Positions 49,961-57,013 of a DNA stretch of 64,000 nucleotides are shown one piece after another; within the stretch, counting starts at the first letter, position 1; every line of letters begins with the position of its first letter. The DNA comes from CAWAYR01 sp050250875 (GTDB lineage: Bacteria > Acidobacteriota > Vicinamibacteria > Vicinamibacterales > UBA2999). Where the stretch lies: NCBI GenBank assembly GCA_050250875.1, contig JBFWNV010000002.1:186001-250000 (forward strand), in the 5' to 3' direction. The position numbers were made by a program, and so were the translations under genes. The notes under the pieces were generated by a model that saw nothing but the letters and a program-made list of their open reading frames with translations, was not told the origin of the DNA and did not search any database.

Positions 49961-51309
49961 CGTTGGTCGGCTGGGCGTTGGCAGGCATCGCCGTGCGCCT
50001 GCTGGTATCGTCGGCCGCCGCCGACGCCACCCTCTTCGCCGACATGGCGCAGTACCAGGAACGGGCACAGCACCTGGCGGCGACCGCCACGCTGTGGCCC
50101 GATGCGCTGCGCGGCCCCGGCTATCCCGTGCTGCTCGCGGCGGCCTATCGCCTGCTCGGCGATTCGCTGTGGTCGGCGCGGGTCGCCAACGCGATCGTCG
50201 GCGGGGGGCTGGTGTTCGCCACCGGCCTGCTGGCGCGCGCCTCGGGCGCCGGCGCGCGGGCGTGGATCGCCGCGGCGATCGTCGCGGTGTATCCGGCGCT
50301 GGTGCTGTCGTCGGTGTATCTGATGCCCGAGGGGCTGTATGCCCTGTTGGTCGTCGCCACGCTGGTGATGGTGCGGCACCGCACCGCGGCGTTCGCGATC
50401 GTCGCCGGCGCGCTCGCCGCGGCGGCGATGCTGACGCGATCGGTGGGCGTGGCGTTGGGCGCGGCGCCGCTGGCGATATGGGCGCGGGCGTGGTGGCGCG
50501 GCGACGCGTCGGCGGGCGTGGGGGCGTCGCGGGTCGCGCTGTTCGCGGCGGCGTGTGCGATGGCGCTGGCGCCGTGGCTGATGTTCACCACCCGGGTCGC
50601 CGGCGGGCCGATGCTCGACGCCACGAGCGGCGTCAACCTGCTGCTCGGCAATCATCCCGGTGCGACCGGTCGGCTCGTGCTGGGTGACGAGGGGCCGCTG
50701 CGCGAGCGCTTCGTCGCCGGCGCCGCCAGCGTCGCCGATGGCAACCGGCGGGCGGTCGCGGCCGGCGTGTCGTGGGCGGCGGCGAACCCGCGGGCGTGGA
50801 TGCGGCTGGCGGCGGTGAAGCTCGGGTATCTGTTCGGGCTCGAGGGTCGCGAGCACGCCTGGCTCTACGGTCATGCCTACTTCGGAGAGCGCCGCGCCGT
50901 GACGGTGCAGGCGTGGGGCGTGCTGCTGCCGGTGTCATTTCCGCTGTTGTGCGTGGCCGCGGCGATCGGCGCGGTGCGCGCGCCGAGTCCTCCGCCGCCA
51001 GCGCTGGTGGCGATCCTGGCGATGATCGGCGCCACGGCGGCCCTGCACGTGGTGAGCTTCGGCGAGAGCCGCTTCCACCTGCCACTGGTGCCGCTGCTGG
51101 CGGTGGTGGCCAGTCTCGGCGCGGGGAGCGGGGGCGGGCGCGGCCGTCGCGAGGCGACACCGGCTGGTCGTCCGACGGTCCGCATCGTCGTCGTGTCGCT
51201 GCTGCTCGCCGCGCTGGCCGTGGGGTGGGTGCGGCAGTGGCCCGAGCTACGCGGACAGCTCGAGCGGCTGCGCGCGGCCGACGGCTGGCGCAGCGTCCCA
51301 CCCTACTAG
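49957..51309 (+). CDS. GT39-like membrane glycosyltransferase, paralogue of the 46090 gene
   Basis: A 450-residue polytopic protein with about ten TM helices. Conserved blocks shared with the 46090 product are DATSGVNLLLGNHPGATGRL, AVKLGYLFGLEGREHAWLYGHAYFG and FGESRFHLPLVPLLAVVASL, in the same order and spacing. An early loop with FADMAQYQERAQHL supplies the likely catalytic acid. The start is fixed by an ATGA overlap with the spermidine-synthase-like gene. The stop codon's last base is the first base of a REP half element. It probably works with its two neighbours on one surface glycan, by inference. Confidence 0.8.
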   Translation: MTLVGWALAGIAVRLLVSSAAADATLFADMAQYQERAQHLAATATLWPDALRGPGYPVLLAAAYRLLGDSLWSARVANAIVGGGLVFATGLLARASGAGARAWIAAAIVAVYPALVLSSVYLMPEGLYALLVVATLVMVRHRTAAFAIVAGALAAAAMLTRSVGVALGAAPLAIWARAWWRGDASAGVGASRVALFAAACAMALAPWLMFTTRVAGGPMLDATSGVNLLLGNHPGATGRLVLGDEGPLRERFVAGAASVADGNRRAVAAGVSWAAANPRAWMRLAAVKLGYLFGLEGREHAWLYGHAYFGERRAVTVQAWGVLLPVSFPLLCVAAAIGAVRAPSPPPPALVAILAMIGATAALHVVSFGESRFHLPLVPLLAVVASLGAGSGGGRGRREATPAGRPTVRIVVVSLLLAALAVGWVRQWPELRGQLERLRAADGWRSVPPY

Positions 51310-51332
51310 GGGCCTGGCCCCGATGGCATGAA
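51309..51332. repeat. Half copy of the GGGGCC REP palindrome
   Basis: Left arm of the 60-bp element with one mismatch in 24. It begins on the last base of the upstream TAG stop. No right arm is found. Confidence 0.8.
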
Positions 51333-51347
51333 TCTCGCGCGAAGTGT

Positions 51348-51392
51348 GCAGAATCCGCGCAGCCGAGGACGCCGGGACCGCGCGGAATCTGC
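51348..51392. promoter_or_regulatory. Inverted repeat before the M14 gene promoter
   Basis: Arms of 13 nt (GCAGAATCCGCGC at 51348-51360 and its inverse at 51380-51392, one mismatch) lie directly upstream of a TACAGT -10 box at 51395-51400. It may be an operator or a terminator for the upstream operon. Confidence 0.4.
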
Positions 51393-51424
51393 GCTACAGT
51401 GCTGCGATTGAGGTGCTGATCTCC

Positions 51425-54289
51425 ATGGGTCCACTGGCTCGTCGCGCAACGTTCGTCCTCGGGTCGCTCGCGCTCGCCGTCGCCACGGCCGTCACCCTGC
51501 TCGGGCAGGCCCCGGCCGCTTCCCGGGCGGGTGCTGCGCCGAAGGTGACGACACCCGAGGCGTTCTTCGGCCATCAGGTCGGCGCCGACTACGTGCTGTT
51601 CAACTACACGAAGTACTCCGAGTTCGTCCGCCAGCTCGACAAGGAGTCCGACCGGATGATCGTGCAGTCGATCGGCAAGACCGCCGAGGGCCGCGATCAG
51701 CTGATGGCGATCATCACCTCGCCCGAGAACCACAAGCAGCTCGCCCGCTACAAGGACATCGCCCGCCGGCTGGCGCTGGCTGAAGGGCTCACCGACGAGC
51801 AGGCGCGGGCCCTGGCCAGGGACGGCAAGGCCGTGGTGTGGATCGACGGCGGGCTCCACGCCACCGAGGTACTCGGCGCCGCCCAGCTCACCGAGACCAT
51901 CTATCAGCTCGTGACCCGCACCGACGACGAGACGACGCGCTTCCTGCGTGACGTCATCGTCCTCGCCGTGCACGCCAATCCCGACGGCATGGAGCTGGTG
52001 AGCGACTGGTACATGCGCAACAGCGACCCGCGGCGGCGCGAGTTCGGCACGATTCCGCGCCTCTACCAGAAGTACATCGGGCACGACAACAACCGTGACT
52101 TCTACATGTCAGCGCAGCCGGAGTCGATCAACATGAACCGGCAGCTGTATCGCGAGTGGTTCCCGCAGATCATGTACAACCACCACCAGACGGGGCCGAC
52201 CGGCACGATCCTGTTCGCGCCGCCGTTCCGCGATCCGGCCAACTACGTCTACCACCCGCTGATCGTCACCGGCCTCGACGTGGTCGGCGCGGCGATGCAC
52301 AACCGGTTCGTCGCCGAGAACAAGCCGGGGGCGACGATGCGTCGCGGCGCCAACTACTCCACGTGGTGGAACGGCGGCCTGCGCACGACGGTGTACTTCC
52401 ACAACATGATCGGACTGCTCACCGAGAGCATCGGCCATCCGACACCGATGGAAGTGGCGTTCGTGCCCGACCGCCAGATCATGAGCGCCGATCTGCCCTA
52501 TCCGATCGAGCCGCAGACGTGGCATTTCCGCCAGTCGATCGAGTACTCGCTCACCGCCAACCGCGCCGTGCTCGACGTGGCGTCGCGCAACCGCGAGATC
52601 TTCCTCTACAACATCTACAAGATGGGCAAGGACTCCATCGACAAAGGGTCCAAGGACACCTGGACGGTGTATCCGCGGCGGCTGCAGGCGGTGAAGGACG
52701 AGATCGCGCGAGCCGCCCGGGCCGGCGCCGACGGCGGCGACGCGCGGATGGTGCCGGGCGGGCTCACGCGCAATACCGTGCCGCTGGCGCAGTACGACGC
52801 GCTGATGAAGAGGCCCGAGTGGCGCGACCCGCGTGCTTACGTGCTGCCGGCCGGCGAGGGCGACTTCCTGACCTCGGCCAAGTTCGTCAACACGCTGCTG
52901 AAGACCGGCGTGGTCGTGCACCGCGCCACCGCGCCGTTCAGCGCCGGCGGCAGGCAGTATCCGGCCGGGTCGTTCGTCGTGAAGACGGCGCAGGCGTTCC
53001 GGCCGCACGTGCTCGACATGTTCGAGCCGCAGGACCATCCCAACGACTTCCAGTATCCCGGCGGGCCGCCGATTCCGCCCTACGACAACGCCGGCTGGAC
53101 GCTGGCGTATCAGATGGGCGTGAAGTTCGATCGGCTGCTCGAGGGCGTGGACGGCACGTTCGAGGCGCTGCACGATCCGATTGCGCCGACGCCCGGTGCC
53201 GTCACCGATGCCGCGGGCGCCGCCGGCTTCGTCGTCGGCCATCGCCACAACGACGCGTTTATCGCCGTGAACCGGCTGCTGAAGGCCGGCGAGGAGGTGC
53301 ACTTCGTCGCCGATCGTTCGTGGCAGAGCGCCGACGGCACCGGGGTGATGTTCATCCCGGCCAAGGCGTCGACGGCGGCGGTGCTGCAGAAAGCGGCGGC
53401 CGATCTCGGCCTGTCGTTCCGCGGCGTCACGGCGCGGCCGACCGGGGCGACGCATCGGCTCGTCAAGCCGCGCATCGGGCTGTGGGATCGCTACGGCGGA
53501 TCGATGCCGTCGGGCTGGGTGCGGTGGATTCTCGAGCAGTACGAGTTCGACTTCGAGGTCGTCTATCCACAGTTGCTCGACGCCGGCAACCTCAGGGCAA
53601 AGTACGACGTGCTGCTGTTCCCCGACGGCGGCATTCCCGAGCCGCCGGGCAGCGGCGCCGGCGGTGGGTTCTTCGGCGGGCGGCAGCCGAGCCCCGAGGA
53701 GATCCCGGCCGAGTTCCGCGCGCGGCTCGGCAACGTGACGGCCAGGCAGACGCTGCCGCAGCTCAAGCAGTTCGCCGAGGCCGGCGGCGTGCTGGTGGCA
53801 TTCGGCGGGTCGGCGACGCTCGGCGAGCAGCTCGGGTTGCCGGTGAGCGATCACCTGGTGGAGCTGACCGCGGCCGGGGGCGAGCGTCCACTGCCGCGCG
53901 ACAAGTACTACATCCCCGGGTCGCTCATGCGGGTCGCGGTCGACAACACCAATCCGGTGGCGTGGGGCTTCGAGCGCGAGGTCGATGTGATGTTCGACAA
54001 CAGCCCGGTGCTGCACCTCGGGCCGGAGGCGTCACTGCGGCACGTGCAGCCGGCGGCATGGTTCGCCAGCAAGTCGACCCTGCGGTCCGGCTGGGCGTGG
54101 GGACAGCACTACCTCGAGGGCGGCGCGGCGGCGGTGGCAGCGCCGCTCGGGCGCGGCAAGGTCTACCTGTTCGGGCCGGAGATCACGTTCCGCGCCCAGC
54201 CGCACGGCACCTTCAAGTTCCTGTTCAACAGCATCTTCGTCGGCACGGCGCAGGCCGGCGGTGCGTCGCCCCGCGACACCCAGCGTTAG
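51425..54289 (+). CDS. Exported M14 zinc carboxypeptidase family protein
   Basis: A 954-residue exported peptidase with a signal peptide (~1-36). The M14 catalytic domain (~50-390) has the zinc motif HxxE in DGGLHATEVLG (His ~145, Glu ~148) and the next ligand probably in QIMYNHHQTGP (~245). Further landmarks are HANPDGMELV, DNNRDFYM and LTESIGHP, the last with the catalytic-region Glu. The remaining ~560 residues contain a class I amidotransferase-like segment (YDVLLFPDGGIPEPPG, GGVLVAFGGSATL). The length is typical of acidobacterial M14 proteins. The start at 51425 is the first ATG; an in-frame GTG lies 12 nt upstream. Confidence 0.88.
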   Translation: MGPLARRATFVLGSLALAVATAVTLLGQAPAASRAGAAPKVTTPEAFFGHQVGADYVLFNYTKYSEFVRQLDKESDRMIVQSIGKTAEGRDQLMAIITSPENHKQLARYKDIARRLALAEGLTDEQARALARDGKAVVWIDGGLHATEVLGAAQLTETIYQLVTRTDDETTRFLRDVIVLAVHANPDGMELVSDWYMRNSDPRRREFGTIPRLYQKYIGHDNNRDFYMSAQPESINMNRQLYREWFPQIMYNHHQTGPTGTILFAPPFRDPANYVYHPLIVTGLDVVGAAMHNRFVAENKPGATMRRGANYSTWWNGGLRTTVYFHNMIGLLTESIGHPTPMEVAFVPDRQIMSADLPYPIEPQTWHFRQSIEYSLTANRAVLDVASRNREIFLYNIYKMGKDSIDKGSKDTWTVYPRRLQAVKDEIARAARAGADGGDARMVPGGLTRNTVPLAQYDALMKRPEWRDPRAYVLPAGEGDFLTSAKFVNTLLKTGVVVHRATAPFSAGGRQYPAGSFVVKTAQAFRPHVLDMFEPQDHPNDFQYPGGPPIPPYDNAGWTLAYQMGVKFDRLLEGVDGTFEALHDPIAPTPGAVTDAAGAAGFVVGHRHNDAFIAVNRLLKAGEEVHFVADRSWQSADGTGVMFIPAKASTAAVLQKAAADLGLSFRGVTARPTGATHRLVKPRIGLWDRYGGSMPSGWVRWILEQYEFDFEVVYPQLLDAGNLRAKYDVLLFPDGGIPEPPGSGAGGGFFGGRQPSPEEIPAEFRARLGNVTARQTLPQLKQFAEAGGVLVAFGGSATLGEQLGLPVSDHLVELTAAGGERPLPRDKYYIPGSLMRVAVDNTNPVAWGFEREVDVMFDNSPVLHLGPEASLRHVQPAAWFASKSTLRSGWAWGQHYLEGGAAAVAAPLGRGKVYLFGPEITFRAQPHGTFKFLFNSIFVGTAQAGGASPRDTQR

Positions 54290-54295
54290 TTAGTT

Positions 54296-54355
54296 GGGGC
54301 CTGGCCCCGTTGGTACGAAATCGGCGCAAGCACCGTGCCATCGGGGCCAGGCCCC
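54296..54355. repeat. 60-bp REP palindrome, left flank of the RAYT gene
   Basis: The two halves pair at 22 of 30 positions, best at the ends: GGGGCC-T-GGCCCC at 54296-54308 and GGGGCC-A-GGCCCC at 54343-54355. It begins 6 bp after the M14 stop and ends 57 bp before the transposase ATG. Confidence 0.9.
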
Positions 54356-54412
54356 AAGCCGTCGCTCCGGCCCCGACCTTGCTTCGGGCGGCTGTGGGAG
54401 GCCCGCTCGACA

Positions 54413-55054
54413 ATGCCGAGACTGCCGCGATCGTTCCCGCCGAACACCGTTCTCCACATCGTCAATCGGGGAGTAGAACGTCGGTGTCTCTTTGCTGACG
54501 CTCGCGACTATGCGCGATTCCGCCAGCTGCTGTGGCACGTCAGTCGCGAGGTGATGATGCCGCTGCTCGCATACGCGCTGATGCCCAACCATTGGCATCT
54601 CGTGATCTGGCCGCCCTCGACGGCTGCGATGTCGCAGTTCATGCACCGCCTGACGTGGCGCCACGCGGCAGATCTGCGATTCCGTACCGACTCGATCGGT
54701 GACGGCCACGTCTACCAGGGGCGATATCGCGCCTGGCAGGTCCATACGCCTGCCCAGTTCGTCCGAGTACTCCGATACGTGGAGGGCAATCCGCTCCGCG
54801 CGGGTCTGGTCGCAAAGGCTGAGGACTGGCCTTGGTCGAGCCTTCGAGAGCGTCGAGGGGCCGGGCGACGTGAACTTGATGCGGGTCCCGTCGAGCTCCC
54901 GGCAATCAACGAGTGGCTCGTTCTGGTCAACGAGCCGCTCAGCGATCGGGAGTTGCAGGCCGCCCGCTCCAGACGTCGCTCTGCGAGGGGCCTGGCCCCG
55001 ATGGCACGAAGGCTGCGCAGCTTTCGTGCCATCGGGGCCAGGCCCCAACTATGA
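54413..55054 (+). CDS. REP-associated tyrosine transposase (RAYT, Y1/HUH family)
   Basis: A 213-residue IS200-like Y1 transposase of the RAYT/TnpA_REP group. It nicks single-stranded DNA at hairpin sequences. The HUH motif is NHWHLV (His60, His62) and the nucleophile is Tyr122 in LRYVEGNPLRAGLV, followed by the family motif DWPWSSL. VLHIVNRGVERRCLFAD at the start is the usual opening strand. Its base composition is visibly less GC-rich than its neighbours. The ORF continues through the right palindrome, which encodes the last ~22 residues (192-213). Palindromes of its own family flank it on both sides. It has no partner accessory gene. Confidence 0.92.
   Translation: MPRLPRSFPPNTVLHIVNRGVERRCLFADARDYARFRQLLWHVSREVMMPLLAYALMPNHWHLVIWPPSTAAMSQFMHRLTWRHAADLRFRTDSIGDGHVYQGRYRAWQVHTPAQFVRVLRYVEGNPLRAGLVAKAEDWPWSSLRERRGAGRRELDAGPVELPAINEWLVLVNEPLSDRELQAARSRRRSARGLAPMARRLRSFRAIGARPQL
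54987..55046. repeat. 60-bp REP palindrome, right flank of the RAYT gene
   Basis: Best copy in the window: 29 of 30 positions pair, and the exception is a G-T wobble. Arms are 54987-55010 and 55023-55046, and even the centre (GCTGCGCAGC) is palindromic. It lies inside the 3' end of the transposase frame and 15 bp before the next start codon. Confidence 0.95.
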
Positions 55055-55055
55055 T
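55050..55055 (+). promoter_or_regulatory. Predicted -10 box (TATGAT) between REP and ABA4-like gene
   Basis: TATGAT overlaps the transposase stop and ends 6 nt before the ATG at 55062. The REP would occupy the -35 and spacer region. Confidence 0.4.
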
Positions 55056-55061
55056 GCGGGC

Positions 55062-55490
55062 ATGCTCGAGACGGTCTTCTCCATCTGCAGCACGCTGGCG
55101 ATGATCGGCTGGGCTCTGCTGGCGGCGCTGCCGCGCCAGCGGCTGGCGCACCTGGTCGCCAGTGTCGCGATCCCACTGACGATGTCTCTGGTCTACCTGG
55201 TGTTCATCGTCCAGCACTTCGGCAGCGCCGACGGCGGCTTCGGCTCGCTGGCCGAGGTGCAGCGGCTGTTCGCCAACCCCGCCCTGCTGCTCGCCGGCTG
55301 GGTGCACTACCTCGCCTTCGACCTGTTCATCGGCGCCTGGGAGGTGCGCGACGCGCAGCGCCACCGCGTCCCGCACCTGCTGGTCGTGCCCTGTCTGCTG
55401 CTGACGTTCCTCTTCGGCCCGATCGGACTGCTCACCTACATGCTGCTGCGCACGTGGAAGGCCGGCACGCCGGATCTCGCCGACGCGTAG
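55062..55490 (+). CDS. ABA4-like (DUF4281) membrane protein
   Basis: A 142-residue protein with four TM helices (~5-22, ~32-52, ~75-92, ~112-132). The motif HYLAFDLFIGAWEVRDAQRHRVPHL is the signature of ABA4-like proteins, named after the plant protein needed for neoxanthin formation; bacterial members are uncharacterised. No carotenoid genes are nearby, so the plant role should not be transferred. The start ATG at 55062 follows the REP element and a close -10 box. Confidence 0.85.
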   Translation: MLETVFSICSTLAMIGWALLAALPRQRLAHLVASVAIPLTMSLVYLVFIVQHFGSADGGFGSLAEVQRLFANPALLLAGWVHYLAFDLFIGAWEVRDAQRHRVPHLLVVPCLLLTFLFGPIGLLTYMLLRTWKAGTPDLADA

Positions 55491-55518
55491 CCGCATCCCA
55501 CCATCCAGCGCCCCCATC

Positions 55519-56298
55519 ATGCTCCGCTTCGTCGCCCGCGATCGCCTGCTCGGCGGCACCGCGCTGGCCTTCGCCGGAGTCTTCCTCGTGCTGGCGGCCC
55601 TCGCGCTGGCCGACCCTCAGCAGATCACCGGACTCAATCGCTGGATCAAGCCGATGAAGTTCGCGATCTCGATCGCGATCTTCCTCGCCACCGTGGCCTG
55701 GTTCACCGCGGATCTCGATCCGTCACGGCGGCGCGCCCGCACCTTGATCACCCGCACGATGGTGGTCACGATGGTCGTCGAGATCGTCTGCATCGTCGGC
55801 CAGGCCGCCCGCGGCACCACGTCGCACTTCAACGACCGCTCCGCTCTCGACGGCGCGATCTTCACGCTGATGGGCATCGCCATCACGGTCAACACCGTCG
55901 CCGTGGCGGCGATGCTGTGGGCGCTGCGCCGCGACACCCCGCCGGCCCGCGCCGGCTACCTCGCCGGCGTCCGGCTCGGGCTCGCCGTCTTCGTCGTCGG
56001 CAGCCTGCTCGGCTTCGTGATCGTCGCCAACAACGGCCACAGCGTGCCGGGGCCCGACGGCGGCCCGGGCCTGCCCGTCCTCAACTGGGCGCTCGACCGC
56101 GGCGACCTGCGCGTCGCCCACTTCATCGGCCTTCACGCCCTGCAGGCGCTGCCGCTGCTCGGCGCGCTGCTCGATCGCTCGGCCGCAGCGCCGGCGCGAC
56201 GGACCCGCGTGGTCGGCACGGTGGCCGCCGTCTGGCTGGTGCTGATGGGCACGACGCTGGCCCTCGCTGTCGGCGGACGCCCGCTCCTTGCCCTGTAG
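55519..56298 (+). CDS. Hypothetical polytopic membrane protein
   Basis: A 259-residue protein with about seven hydrophobic helices and no recognised family. Conserved-looking loops are ITGLNRWIKPMKFAISIAIF (~37-56) with two basic residues at the helix start, and VAHFIGLHALQALPLLG (~196-212) with two His in the membrane. GHSVPGPDGGPGLPVLNW forms a periplasmic or cytoplasmic loop. It lies 28 bp after the ABA4-like gene and may be co-transcribed. The ATG has no strong ribosome-binding site. Confidence 0.75.
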   Translation: MLRFVARDRLLGGTALAFAGVFLVLAALALADPQQITGLNRWIKPMKFAISIAIFLATVAWFTADLDPSRRRARTLITRTMVVTMVVEIVCIVGQAARGTTSHFNDRSALDGAIFTLMGIAITVNTVAVAAMLWALRRDTPPARAGYLAGVRLGLAVFVVGSLLGFVIVANNGHSVPGPDGGPGLPVLNWALDRGDLRVAHFIGLHALQALPLLGALLDRSAAAPARRTRVVGTVAAVWLVLMGTTLALAVGGRPLLAL

Positions 56299-56326
56299 GT
56301 CGTCCCCGACACCGTCGTCCCCAACG

Positions 56327-56332
56327 TACAAT
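56327..56332 (+). promoter_or_regulatory. Predicted -10 box (TACAAT) for the DinB-like gene
   Basis: TACAAT lies 68 nt before the ATG at 56401, whose mRNA would carry a leader with GGGAGGA. Confidence 0.4.
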
Positions 56333-56400
56333 GGGACGTTTGCAGGGCAACTGGACCACCCGCGTGCACCAGTGCACGCCATTCGGGAGGACGCGACGGC

Positions 56401-56964
56401 ATGACCTACTACGGCGGCAAGCAGCTCGCTGAAGCATTCCGCACGGTGCGACAGAACACCATCCAGACGGCGCAGGACATCCCCGAAGACAAGTACGGCT
56501 TCGCCGCGGCCGACGGCGCCATGACCGTCGGCGCGATGCTCGCCCATCTCGTGGCCAGCACGAACTTCCATCACATGGTGCACGGCGTCGACCGCAAGTC
56601 GCACCTGTCGATGGAGGACTTCGGCGGCTACATGAGCCAGGCCCAGCAGATCCAGGCGTCATTGAGCGGCAAGGCGGCGATCGTCGAGGCGCTGAGCACG
56701 CGCGGCGAGCAGTTCGCGTCGTGGCTCGAGTCGCTCACCGAGGCGGATCTCGCCGAGTCGGTCACCTTCCCGGCCGGATTGCAGCCGCCCAGCAAGACGC
56801 GGTTCGAGATGCTGCTCGGCGCCAAGGAGCACGAAATGCACCATCGCGCGCAGTTGATGGTCGTGCAGCGCCTGCTCGGCATCACGCCGCATCTCACGCG
56901 CCGGCGGCAGGAAGCGCAGGCCGCCCGCGCAGCGGCGGCGGCCGCGGCGGCCCCGGCACGCTGA
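56401..56964 (+). CDS. DinB-like (DfsB) four-helix protein
   Basis: A 187-residue DinB superfamily protein, a four-helix bundle that often binds metal through three His. Here the candidates are His in GAMLAHLVAS (~43) and the pair in KEHEMHHRAQL (~140-143), the usual positions. The C-terminal tail is Ala/Arg-rich (AARAAAAAAAAPAR) and probably disordered. Members include thiol transferases using bacillithiol or mycothiol and many of unknown role. GGGAGGA lies ~10 nt before the ATG. The gene ends 49 bp from the convergent permease gene. Confidence 0.88.
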   Translation: MTYYGGKQLAEAFRTVRQNTIQTAQDIPEDKYGFAAADGAMTVGAMLAHLVASTNFHHMVHGVDRKSHLSMEDFGGYMSQAQQIQASLSGKAAIVEALSTRGEQFASWLESLTEADLAESVTFPAGLQPPSKTRFEMLLGAKEHEMHHRAQLMVVQRLLGITPHLTRRRQEAQAARAAAAAAAAPAR

Positions 56965-57013
56965 GCCGCGCCGCGCGCGCGCCGGGGCCCCGACGGGGGC
57001 CCGGCGTCTCGCC

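Noticed and set aside
54296..55046. Compact IS200/IS605 element with tnpB or a guide RNA
   Set aside because: No TnpB-like gene or omega-RNA-like region is present. The protein motifs and the flanking palindromes fit RAYT better.
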